DNA of 64,000 bases, taken from the NCBI RefSeq assembly GCF_000975135.1, contig NZ_BBRF01000001.1, positions 1,738,380 through 1,802,379 on the forward strand. Reading direction: 5' to 3'. Shown piece by piece: positions 44,745 through 52,391 of the stretch. Every line of letters begins with the position of its first letter. Positions within the stretch are counted from its first letter, which is position 1. The position numbers were made by a program, and so were the translations under genes. Source of the DNA: Demequina aurantiaca (GTDB taxonomy: Bacteria; Actinomycetota; Actinomycetes; Actinomycetales; Demequinaceae). Under the pieces are notes generated by a model. The model did not search any database, was not told where the DNA came from, and saw only the letters and a program-made list of their open reading frames with translations.

Positions 44745-45932
44745 ATGGCTGCACCGCAGAATTACATCACCGCCATCAAGGTCGTCGGCGTCGGTGGAGG
44801 TGGCGTTAACGCCGTCAACCGCATGATCGACGTGGGACTCAAGGGCGCGGAGTTCATCGCGATCAACACCGATGCCCAGGCCCTGCTGATGTCGGATGCC
44901 GACGTCAAGCTGGACATCGGCCGCGAGCTCACCAGGGGCCTCGGCGCTGGCGCCGACCCTGAGGTGGGCAAAAGCGCCGCGGAGGACCACGAGGAGGAGA
45001 TCGCGGAGGCCCTGCGCGGAGCCGACATGGTCTTCGTCACCGCCGGCGAGGGTGGCGGTACCGGAACCGGTGGCGCACCCGTCGTGGCTCGCATCGCACG
45101 TGGCCTCGGCGCGTTGACCGTGGGTGTGGTGACCCGCCCGTTCGGCTTCGAGGGCGCTCGCCGCTCGGACCAGGCGGACAGCGGCATCAAGGCGCTTCGC
45201 GACGAGGTCGACACGCTCATCGTGATCCCGAACGATCGCCTCCTCGACATTGCGGACGCGGAACTCAGTGTGCTGGGCGCCTTCGCCGCAGCTGACCAGG
45301 TGCTGCAGGGCGGCGTTCAGGGCATCACTGACCTGATCACCACGCCCGGCCTCATCAACGTCGACTTCAATGACGTGAAGTCCGTCATGCAGGGCGCTGG
45401 TACGGCCCTCATGGGAGTCAGCTCATCGCGCGGCGAGGGTCGCGCGCTCGCAGCCGCCGAAGGCGCCATCGCGTCGCCGCTCCTCGAGGCCTCCATTGAG
45501 GGTGCCCACGGCGTGCTCCTCTCGGTCGCCGGTGGGTCTAACCTCGGTATTCGGGAGGTGGAGACGGCCGCCCGCCTCGTGCGCGAGGCCGCACACCCCG
45601 AGGCCAACATCATCTTCGGAACCGTGATCGACGACTCGCTTGGCGATGAACTACGCATCACCGTTATCGCCGCCGGATTTGATGGCGGATCCCCTCCCTT
45701 CCGCAAGCACGACGGAGCACTCGGCAGCGTCGACGGACAGGGAGAGGCGGTCACCGCTGCCGAACTTGAGCCCGTCGACGCCCCCATCGAGGCCGACGCC
45801 ATCCCGGTGACGTTCCACTCCGCACCGCAGGCGGCCTCCTCTCACGAGGCCGCGCCGGAGACGGACGCGATCGATATCTCGGCGACCAAGGAAGAGGACG
45901 ACGCGCTTGACGTGCCGGAGTTCCTGCGCTGA
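44745..45932 (+). CDS. ftsZ: cell division GTPase FtsZ
   Basis: FtsZ (395 aa) polymerises into the Z-ring. The nucleotide-binding [14 protein letters not shown], the tubulin signature [11 protein letters not shown] near residue 104, and the T7 region [14 protein letters not shown] are intact. A disordered acidic linker leads to the conserved C-terminal peptide ending DVPEFLR, which binds SepF in Actinobacteria. No ftsA exists in the cluster, which agrees with the sepF gene at 46841. Confidence 0.99.
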   Translation: MAAPQNYITAIKVVGVGGGGVNAVNRMIDVGLKGAEFIAINTDAQALLMSDADVKLDIGRELTRGLGAGADPEVGKSAAEDHEEEIAEALRGADMVFVTAGEGGGTGTGGAPVVARIARGLGALTVGVVTRPFGFEGARRSDQADSGIKALRDEVDTLIVIPNDRLLDIADAELSVLGAFAAADQVLQGGVQGITDLITTPGLINVDFNDVKSVMQGAGTALMGVSSSRGEGRALAAAEGAIASPLLEASIEGAHGVLLSVAGGSNLGIREVETAARLVREAAHPEANIIFGTVIDDSLGDELRITVIAAGFDGGSPPFRKHDGALGSVDGQGEAVTAAELEPVDAPIEADAIPVTFHSAPQAASSHEAAPETDAIDISATKEEDDALDVPEFLR

Positions 45933-45974
45933 GTCGCGGGTCTCGCTAGGTCGAGTCGTGGCCGGGGCGCGGTA

Positions 45975-46748
45975 GTGCCCCGCCACGACCGTTCTGCCGT
46001 CCGTGACGGCGACGCTGGGCTTCCCGTCACCGCGTTCTTCACGACCCGTGCGGGAGGCGTCAGCCTGGCTCCGTACCAGTCCCTCAACGTCGCCGATCAC
46101 GTCGGGGACGATGCCGTCGCGGTGGAACGCAACCGCGGCATCGTCTCGGAGCGGGCTGGCGCGCCCGTCAGGTTTCTCAATGCGGCCCACGGCATCGCGG
46201 TTGGCCACGTGACGGCACAGACGCGGACCCTTCCCTTGGCGGACGTCCTGGTGGCGTCGGAGGCCGGAGTCGCCCTGGGCGCAATCGCCGCAGACTGTGC
46301 GCCAGTATTGATCCATGACGGCGCATCGGGCGCGGTGGCGGCCGTGCACTGCGGGCGAGAGGGCCTGTACCGCGGAGTCATTGACGCCGCGATGGCGGCA
46401 ATCTTTGACCTGCGCGGTGGCTGGTCTGACGGTGCCTTGCTGACCGCGAGCATCGGCCCTTCAATTTGCGGCCGATGCTACGAGGTCCCCGTAGAGATGC
46501 GGGAACGGGTGGCATCGCGTCATCCGGCCGCACGCGCCTCGACCCGGCAGGGCACTGCCGCGCTCGACATTCCGCGGGCGATCGAGTCACGCCTGGCCGA
46601 ATTCGGCTTTGGGGACGTGGTGAGATCCACGTCGTGCACCTTCGAGGACGAGAGCTACTTCTCTCACCGCAGGGACGGCGTGACGGGGCGCCATGCGGGC
46701 GTCATCGTGTGCGAGGGGCCGGGGGGCTCTACACGCATCGCGCGATAG
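45975..46748 (+). CDS. pgeF: PgeF/YfiH multicopper-oxidase-like (peptidoglycan editing) protein
   Basis: The protein (257 aa) belongs to the DUF152/YfiH family. In E. coli, PgeF hydrolyses UDP-MurNAc-L-Ser to keep L-Ser out of the peptide stem. The metal/active-site residues are visible: His in NAAHGIAVGHV, Cys in AADCAPVLIHD, His in AVHCGREGLYRGV. The C-terminal IGPSICGRCYEVP and FEDESYFSHRRD motifs are normal. The GTG at 45975 is the first in-frame start. Location between ftsZ and sepF is typical of Actinobacteria. Confidence 0.92.
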   Translation: MPRHDRSAVRDGDAGLPVTAFFTTRAGGVSLAPYQSLNVADHVGDDAVAVERNRGIVSERAGAPVRFLNAAHGIAVGHVTAQTRTLPLADVLVASEAGVALGAIAADCAPVLIHDGASGAVAAVHCGREGLYRGVIDAAMAAIFDLRGGWSDGALLTASIGPSICGRCYEVPVEMRERVASRHPAARASTRQGTAALDIPRAIESRLAEFGFGDVVRSTSCTFEDESYFSHRRDGVTGRHAGVIVCEGPGGSTRIAR

Positions 46749-46840
46749 TCGCGGCGTGTCGCACGAGGGAATTCAAATAGCCGCCGTACCGTGAGAACAC
46801 ATAACTTTTCGTGCCAACTGATGTGATTAAGGGGAGTGCC

Positions 46841-47314
46841 ATGAGCGCAATGCGAAAGGCAATTCAGTACCTCGGGTTCGACGTAAGCGAGCACGAGGAG
46901 TACGACTACGCAGAAGAGGAGCTCGCACCAGTGACGAACCTCCACGACGTGTCAGAGGTCAAGCAGAAGGCGTCGCGCTCCGAGCGTCACGATCGCCACC
47001 GCGAGGCCGCCCCCGCACCGATGTCCGCTGCGGAGCTGCGCCGCATCCAGACCATCAAGCCGCGTTCGTACAATGACGCGCGTCTGATCGGAGAGGCGTT
47101 CCGTCAGGGCGTCCCCGTCATCATGAACCTCACCGAGATGTCCGACGCCGACGCCAAGCGCCTCGTGGACTTCTCCGCCGGTCTGTCCTTTGGCCTGCAC
47201 GGATCGATTGAGCGTGTGACGACCGCAGTCTTCCTGCTGTCGCCGGCGCACGTCGAGATCGGAATGGACTCGGACCCCCACCAAGAGGATCAGGCATTCT
47301 TCAATCAGGCCTAG
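46841..47314 (+). CDS. sepF: cell division protein SepF
   Basis: SepF (157 aa) tethers FtsZ to the membrane, replacing FtsA here. An N-terminal amphipathic helix ([13 protein letters not shown]) is followed by an acidic linker and the DUF552 core: [53 protein letters not shown]. The ATG at 46841 has GGGGAG six bases upstream; the longer frame from 46811 is rejected. Confidence 0.96.
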   Translation: MSAMRKAIQYLGFDVSEHEEYDYAEEELAPVTNLHDVSEVKQKASRSERHDRHREAAPAPMSAAELRRIQTIKPRSYNDARLIGEAFRQGVPVIMNLTEMSDADAKRLVDFSAGLSFGLHGSIERVTTAVFLLSPAHVEIGMDSDPHQEDQAFFNQA

Positions 47315-47321
47315 GCTCGGT

Positions 47322-47327
47322 TAGGCT
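47322..47327 (+). promoter_or_regulatory. -10 element of yggT (leaderless)
   Basis: TAGGCT, six bases, then the GTG at 47334. It begins eight bases after the sepF stop. Confidence 0.5.
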
Positions 47328-47333
47328 CACTGC

Positions 47334-47624
47334 GTGAAAGTATTTGTAAACGCGGCCGACTTTGCCATTTTCCTCTTTACGCTGTGCCTCTTTGGTCGCA
47401 TCGTGCTTGGTTTCGTGATGGCCTACGCCCGCGACTGGCGCCCCACTGGGGTGATGCTGGTGCTCACGGAGGCTGTATTCACCGTCACCGACCCGCCCCT
47501 CAAGTTTGTGCGCCGCTTTGTGTCGCCACTGACCTTGGGTCAGATGCGCATTGACCTGTCCATGCTCATCGTGTTCGTCGCGCTGTTCATGTTGCGAGTG
47601 GTACTGGCGTACATCCCGACGTAG
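47334..47624 (+). CDS. YggT family membrane protein
   Basis: This small membrane protein (96 aa) has two hydrophobic helices (about residues 8-28 and 70-93) flanking the conserved loop VTDPPLKFVRRFVSPLTLGQMRIDLS. YggT genes sit between sepF and divIVA across Gram-positive bacteria, and a link to division or osmotic stress is assumed but unproven. The GTG start follows a -10-like hexamer. Confidence 0.92.
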   Translation: MKVFVNAADFAIFLFTLCLFGRIVLGFVMAYARDWRPTGVMLVLTEAVFTVTDPPLKFVRRFVSPLTLGQMRIDLSMLIVFVALFMLRVVLAYIPT

Positions 47625-47675
47625 GGCTTACGGATGCTCAAGTGCGTGCCGATACGTAAGTGAGTAGAGTGAATT

Positions 47676-47756
47676 GTGAATGACGCGTTTGATGTCCGAC
47701 CGAAAATTGATCCCGTACCGGCCCACCCGCGGCCGGCCGACTGTAATAGGTGGTAG
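47676..47756 (+). CDS. possible 26-residue leaderless upstream ORF before wag31
   Basis: TAGAGT (47665-47670) is followed by five bases and a GTG that opens a 26-codon frame (VNDAFDVRPKIDPVPAHPRP...), stopping six bases before the wag31 ATG. It could be a translated leader or simply the 5' untranslated region. Proline-rich content is notable. No homology claim is made. Confidence 0.25.
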   Translation: MNDAFDVRPKIDPVPAHPRPADCNRW

Positions 47757-47761
47757 ACGAG

Positions 47762-48760
47762 ATGGCATTGCTCACCGCTGAAGACGTCCTCAACAAGGCG
47801 TTCTCAAAGACCAAGTACCGCGAAGGCTTCGACCAGGATGAAGTCGACGACTTCTTGGACGAGGTGGCTCACACCATCACGTCACTGATTGCTGAGCGCG
47901 ATGACCTCGCCGCCCGCCTTCAGGCAGGTGGGGGAGCGTCGCAGGGCGTCGAGGCCGCACCGCTGACCGAGGCTGGTGGCGTGCCCGGCACGTCCGGTCT
48001 CCTGGGTGCCGCGACCGACCCCAACCCGCCCAGCCCCGCAGGCATGCTCGCGATGGCGCAGAAGCTCCACGACGAGTACGTCAACGCCGGCGAGGAGGAG
48101 AAGGACCGCATCATCGACGAGGCCAAGACCAAGGCCGAGTCCATCGTCGAGCAGGCGCAGCAGGACGCGAAGGGTCGCATGGACGACCTGGCGGCCGAGC
48201 GCGGCGACCTCGAGCGCAAGATCGACGATCTGCGTCGCTTTGAGCGTGACTACCGCGCCCGCATCAAGACGTTCCTCGAGAACCTGCTTGGCGACCTCGA
48301 CCACGGCACCTCGCGAGAGGCCGCGGCCTCCCCGAAGTCATCTGACGATGCTGCGGGAGCCGTTCCCGCTGCAGCTGGCGTGCAGTGGCCCGAGGGCAAC
48401 GCGGCAGACGACGATGCCTCTGCCGACGATGCTGCCGACGAAGCCAACGAAGCCGACGCGACCGATGCCCCCTCGACGGAGTTCACCCCTGGGGAAGCCG
48501 CCGACGAGTCGGACACCGCTGCTGGCAACGACGCTCCACAGGACGGTGGCTCCGACGCCCCAGCCGTGGACGCCCCGCCTGTCCGTCAGAGCTTTGGCTA
48601 CCAGGCGCCGGCGCAGGACTCCCCGAGCGACGACAACGGTGAGGCGAAGAACTTCGCCAACCCCTTCGCTCCGGTGACCGCGCAGCAGCCCATCGTCGGA
48701 GGCGGCAACGCCCCCGAAGGCAATGGCCAGGAGCCGCCGCGTTACCCCACTGCTTTCTAG
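47762..48760 (+). CDS. wag31: polar growth organiser DivIVA/Wag31
   Basis: DivIVA/Wag31 (332 aa) marks cell poles and recruits the elongation machinery. The N-terminal membrane-curvature domain begins MALLTAEDVLNKAFSKTKYR and continues EGFDQDEVDDFLDEV. A central coiled coil (about residues 100-185) carries KDRIIDEAKTKAESIVEQ and DLERKIDDLRRFERDYR. The last 140 residues are a disordered Asp/Ala/Pro-rich region. I chose the ATG at 47762 because MALLTAEDV is the family start; a GTG at 47750 is in frame. Confidence 0.95.
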   Translation: MALLTAEDVLNKAFSKTKYREGFDQDEVDDFLDEVAHTITSLIAERDDLAARLQAGGGASQGVEAAPLTEAGGVPGTSGLLGAATDPNPPSPAGMLAMAQKLHDEYVNAGEEEKDRIIDEAKTKAESIVEQAQQDAKGRMDDLAAERGDLERKIDDLRRFERDYRARIKTFLENLLGDLDHGTSREAAASPKSSDDAAGAVPAAAGVQWPEGNAADDDASADDAADEANEADATDAPSTEFTPGEAADESDTAAGNDAPQDGGSDAPAVDAPPVRQSFGYQAPAQDSPSDDNGEAKNFANPFAPVTAQQPIVGGGNAPEGNGQEPPRYPTAF

Positions 48761-48780
48761 CAAAACCCCGCACGCGAGGT

Positions 48781-48815
48781 GCCGCACCGCTGACATCAGC
48801 GGTGCGGCGCTTTGC
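48781..48815 (+). terminator. hairpin terminator after wag31
   Basis: A perfect 13-bp stem (48781-48793 with 48796-48808) has a two-base loop and is followed by GCTTTGC. The T-run is weak, but the stem is long and lies 21 bases after the stop, at the end of the dcw-linked region. Confidence 0.7.
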
Positions 48816-48870
48816 GTCGGGGGACAAACGGGACTAGTCTCACTCCACTGGAGTCAATCGAGGATGAGGA

Positions 48871-49323
48871 ATGACGAGCACTGACGTAAACATCATCGTG
48901 GTCGATCCGGCTGAAATTAAGCCGGCTGACGCGAAGGAGCTCCCCGTCCGCGACGGAGACGAGCCATGGAAGGTTGCGGAGCTCCGCGACATCGTTAAGA
49001 CGCTCAATTCTGACGTCGAGCGACTGGTCGCCGAGTTCCACGCGACTGAGACTGAACTCGATGATCTCCTCCACACCTCTGAGGGTGCGGGTGACGACCA
49101 GGCTGATGCCGGATCCACCGCCCTCGAGCGTGAGCAGGAGATGAGCATTGTCAACAACACGCGCGACATGCTGGAGCAGAGCGTTGACGCCCTGCGCCGC
49201 GTGCAGGCGCACAAGTACGGCGCGTGCCGGGTCTGCGGCAAGGGTGTCGGCAAGGCACGCCTGCAGGCATTCCCGCGCGCCTCACACTGCGTCACCTGTA
49301 AGCAGCGCGAGGAGCGGCGTTGA
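48871..49323 (+). CDS. DksA/TraR-family zinc-finger protein
   Basis: The protein (150 aa) has an N-terminal acidic region, a helical hairpin (ELRDIVKTLNSDVERLVAEF) and a C-terminal zinc finger with C-x2-C (CRVCGKGVGKARL) and C-x2-C (CVTCKQREER). This resembles the DksA/TraR C4 family, which acts in the RNA polymerase secondary channel. The DxxDxA tip motif of true DksA is not evident, so a ppGpp role is not assured. Its stop overlaps the lspA start. Confidence 0.85.
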   Translation: MTSTDVNIIVVDPAEIKPADAKELPVRDGDEPWKVAELRDIVKTLNSDVERLVAEFHATETELDDLLHTSEGAGDDQADAGSTALEREQEMSIVNNTRDMLEQSVDALRRVQAHKYGACRVCGKGVGKARLQAFPRASHCVTCKQREERR

Positions 49324-49895
49324 CCTGGCGGCCAGCCCTTTGGCTGGTCGCAGGCGGCGTGGTCCTCGCGGACCAGCTCTCCAAGCAGTGGGTGCTCAAT
49401 AACCTGGTGCCCGGCGAACTGCACCCGGTGCTCGGCGACTGGCTCGGCATCGAATTAGTCTTTAACTCCGGTGCCGCCTTCTCCTTCGGCAACTCCACGA
49501 CGTGGTTGCTGACTATCGTCGCGATCATCGTGAGCGTCGCCATTGTCTACTACGCACGCCGCGCGCAGACGACGGCGGCCGTATGGATCTTCGGCGTCGG
49601 ACTGGGCGGCGCCATCGGCAACCTGATCGACCGCCTCTTCAGGGCCCCCAGCTTTGGCCAGGGCCACGTGGTTGACTTCATCAACTACAACGGCTGGTTC
49701 GTGGGCAACATCGCGGATATTGCGATCGTTGGCGCTGCCATCGTGGTGGTCTTGATGGGAATCCTAGGAAAGAACCTGCTCGCGCCCGCGAGCAGCGACA
49801 CAGACGAAACGTCTACCAACGCCGATGCGGCCGCCGGTTCCGACGCGCTCGGCGCTGGCGATAGCACCAGCCCAGAGGCGCGCCCCAGTGAGTGA
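49320..49895 (+). CDS. lspA: lipoprotein signal peptidase LspA
   Basis: LspA (191 aa) removes signal peptides from prolipoproteins in the membrane, such as the lipoprotein at 63874. Four membrane helices are visible. The catalytic aspartates lie in GAIGNLIDRL and VVDFINYNGWFVGNIADI. The C-terminal 45 residues are an Ala/Ser/Asp-rich tail. The TTG start overlaps the upstream stop (TTGA) and is preceded by GAGGAGCGG. Confidence 0.95.
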   Translation: MTWRPALWLVAGGVVLADQLSKQWVLNNLVPGELHPVLGDWLGIELVFNSGAAFSFGNSTTWLLTIVAIIVSVAIVYYARRAQTTAAVWIFGVGLGGAIGNLIDRLFRAPSFGQGHVVDFINYNGWFVGNIADIAIVGAAIVVVLMGILGKNLLAPASSDTDETSTNADAAAGSDALGAGDSTSPEARPSE

Positions 49896-50808
49896 TACCC
49901 GTTACCTTCCCGTTCCCGACTCGCTCGTAGGGGATCGCGCCGATGCGGCGCTGTCGCGCATGCTCGGCCTCAGCCGCACCAAGTGTGCCGACCTGCTCGC
50001 GGCTGGAGCCGCCACCCAGGACGGTGCCGAGCTCGGCAAGTCCTCCCGCATTGGCGAGGGAGTCATCGAAATCACCATTCCGGACGAGCGTGAGCGCGGC
50101 CCTGAGCCAGCCGTGCCCGGCGGACTCGAGGTGGTCTACGAGGATGACGACCTGTTGGTCGTGAACAAGCCCGTGGGCGTCGCCGCGCACCCGTCTCCCG
50201 GCTGGGAAGGCCCCACGGTCGTCGGTGCCCTCGCTGCCAGCGGTCACACGCTCGCCGATGCCGGCCCGCCTGAGCGTCAGGGAATTGTCCACCGACTCGA
50301 CGTGGGGACGTCGGGGCTGATGGTGGTGGCCAAGTCCGATGCCGCATACAGCGCTCTCAAGCGGGCATTCAAGGAGCGCACGGTCGACAAGATCTACCAC
50401 GCGATCGCGCAGGGGCACATGGATCCCACCGAGGGCACCATCGACGCGCCTATCGGCCGTCACCCGTCCTCCGACTTCAAGTTCGCCGTGATTGAGGGTG
50501 GCCGTCCGTCGGTTACTCACTACGAGGTCATGGAGATGTTCCCCGCAGCTTCGCTCATCGAGGTTCACCTCGAAACCGGGCGCACGCACCAGATCCGCGT
50601 GCATATGACCGCGATGCGTCACACGCTCGTGGGCGACCTGCAGTATGGCGCGGACCCCACCCTGGCCAAGCGCCTGGGACTTAAGCGTCAGTGGCTGCAC
50701 GCGAAGGAGCTCGCGTTCGAGCACCCCACGCGTGGCGGCGAACTGCGTGTGACCAGCGAGTACCCCGAGGATTTGGCCGCCGCACTCGAGAAGCTGCGGG
50801 CCTCCTAG
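49888..50808 (+). CDS. rluD: 23S rRNA pseudouridine synthase, RluD-like
   Basis: The protein (306 aa) has an N-terminal S4 RNA-binding domain (RADAALSRMLGLSRTKCADLL) and a RluA-family catalytic domain with HRLDVGTSGLMVVAKS, where Asp is the nucleophile, plus KIYHAIAQG and ETGRTHQIRVHM. E. coli RluD modifies helix 69 of 23S rRNA; exact target sites here are inferred. The GTG at 49888 overlaps the lspA stop by eight bases. lspA-rluD pairing is common in Gram-positives. Confidence 0.94.
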   Translation: MSDTRYLPVPDSLVGDRADAALSRMLGLSRTKCADLLAAGAATQDGAELGKSSRIGEGVIEITIPDERERGPEPAVPGGLEVVYEDDDLLVVNKPVGVAAHPSPGWEGPTVVGALAASGHTLADAGPPERQGIVHRLDVGTSGLMVVAKSDAAYSALKRAFKERTVDKIYHAIAQGHMDPTEGTIDAPIGRHPSSDFKFAVIEGGRPSVTHYEVMEMFPAASLIEVHLETGRTHQIRVHMTAMRHTLVGDLQYGADPTLAKRLGLKRQWLHAKELAFEHPTRGGELRVTSEYPEDLAAALEKLRAS

Positions 50809-50850
50809 TCGGTTGAATCTGGCGCCTAGCGCCGGGAAGGACAGGCGCCC

Positions 50851-51363
50851 ATGCGCGTTCAGGCAGTGACCAATGAGGCGGAGTTCGCCGACGCCCTCGC
50901 GATTCGTTTCGCGGTGTTCGTTGACGAGCAGGCCGTGGATCCCGAGTCGGAACGCGACAACCTTGACGACGACCCGCGCACGCTGCACTGCGTGGCCTAC
51001 GCGGATGACGGCACCCCGCTAGCGGTCGGGCGCCTGCTGGCTCCCCACACGGACACGTTTCACGGCGCCGGGACCTCTCACGGCCTCATGGATCCCGCGC
51101 TGCCGCACATCGGCCGTGTGGCGGCGATCAAGCAGGCGCGGGGCACCGGCGCTGGGCGTGCGGTGATGGAGTTCCTCGAGGAGGCTGCTCTTGAGCGGCA
51201 CGGCGCCTCCGGAGAGGTGCGTGTCGAGCTCAGCGCGCAGGACCAGGCGATGGATTTCTATGCCCGCCTTGGCTACACGGCGTTTGGCGAGGGGTACCTC
51301 GACGAGGGCATCACGCACCACGACGCGTACAAGGTCGTGACCGACGAGGATGTTCCGCTCTAG
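50851..51363 (+). CDS. GNAT-family N-acetyltransferase (ElaA-like)
   Basis: The protein (170 aa) is a single GNAT domain: VTNEAEFADALAIRFAVFVDEQ, the pantetheine-binding region VAAIKQARGTGAGRAVMEFL, and the C-terminal ELSAQDQAMDFYARLGYTAFG with YLDEGITHHDAYK. The last motif is typical of ElaA/YjcF-type acetyltransferases. Substrate is unknown. GGAAGGA lies nine bases before the ATG. Confidence 0.9.
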   Translation: MRVQAVTNEAEFADALAIRFAVFVDEQAVDPESERDNLDDDPRTLHCVAYADDGTPLAVGRLLAPHTDTFHGAGTSHGLMDPALPHIGRVAAIKQARGTGAGRAVMEFLEEAALERHGASGEVRVELSAQDQAMDFYARLGYTAFGEGYLDEGITHHDAYKVVTDEDVPL

Positions 51364-52391
51364 TTCTGGCCGGGCTCGAGCGAGGCCAGGAACCGCAGCG
51401 CCTCATCCGAAATTCGTGTGCGGGCCTCATCATGGCTGATGGTGGGAGTTCCGTCTCCCGGTTGCGGTCCGTAGTCCGCGAACTGGGAGTGCGATGCGCC
51501 CTCGATCTGGGTGAAGGTGCTGTCCGCGGGCAGGTTCGCGCGTGACGCGTCAATCTTCGCGGGTGTCGACAGGCCATCCTCGGTGCCCGAGATGGATTCC
51601 ACCGAGGCGGTCAGCGACTCGCTGATGTTGCCCGCGGGATAGGAGGCGAAGAACATCAGTCCCACGGCGGGAGCGCCGTCGGATTCGGCGCCGTCGGCGT
51701 CATTGTCGTCGGCCTCGATGGCGGCGACCACGCCTCCCAGCGAGTGGCCACCCAGCACCCATCGATCGATGTCAGGGTAGCGAGGGCGCGCACTGTCGAA
51801 GGCCGGGAGGGCGAGGAACGCGATGCCCAGGGGTTGCTTGGGAATGACCACCGTGTAGCCGGACTCGGCCAGGGGGCGCAGTATTGCCGCATACGCTCGC
51901 GCCTCAACCAGCGCGCCGGGTTGGAAGAACACTCCCGTGGACCTCGGCACCGCGTTGGGCGTCAGGACAATCTGTGTTGCCGACTCGCTCACCGTGACGG
52001 TGGCATCGGACTCCAGGGCACTCAGAGCGGGCTCTTGGGCAGTGAACGGTCGCAGCCACCACATGGCGCCCACCCACGCGACTGCCACCACCAGCAGGAC
52101 GATGCGCAGCACGAGCCGCCAGCCAGATGCGCGTGTGCGCGCCGCGAACGAACGCCACAACGCCCACGCCGCACCCATGACGGTGAGGCCCAGCAGGATC
52201 GCGTAGGCCGGGTGCCCGTGGACGATGGCGCCCCACGCCGTGAGGCAGGCCCACAGCACCACCGCGACCGCGGCGACGGAGACCGTACGGCCGGTCCAGG
52301 TCAGCCACGTGCGGGCCGGGGCGGTGCGTGCTGTGAACGCGTTGCCACCCTGGTCAGGGTCGATGCTCCGGTGATCTGACGTGTCAGCCAT
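51360..52391 (-). CDS. membrane-anchored alpha/beta hydrolase
   Basis: The protein (343 aa) has three N-terminal hydrophobic helices (about residues 32-120) and an extracytoplasmic alpha/beta-hydrolase domain: the nucleophile Ser in LGGHSLGGVVAA, GLMFFASYPAGNIS, and a C-terminal His in GASHSQFADYG. The acid is probably in the TPAKIDAS region. Family 'alpha/beta hydrolase' is sure; substrate is not. Its first eight bases overlap the hrpA stop, so they are probably cotranscribed. Confidence 0.87.
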   Translation of the reverse strand: MADTSDHRSIDPDQGGNAFTARTAPARTWLTWTGRTVSVAAVAVVLWACLTAWGAIVHGHPAYAILLGLTVMGAAWALWRSFAARTRASGWRLVLRIVLLVVAVAWVGAMWWLRPFTAQEPALSALESDATVTVSESATQIVLTPNAVPRSTGVFFQPGALVEARAYAAILRPLAESGYTVVIPKQPLGIAFLALPAFDSARPRYPDIDRWVLGGHSLGGVVAAIEADDNDADGAESDGAPAVGLMFFASYPAGNISESLTASVESISGTEDGLSTPAKIDASRANLPADSTFTQIEGASHSQFADYGPQPGDGTPTISHDEARTRISDEALRFLASLEPGQN

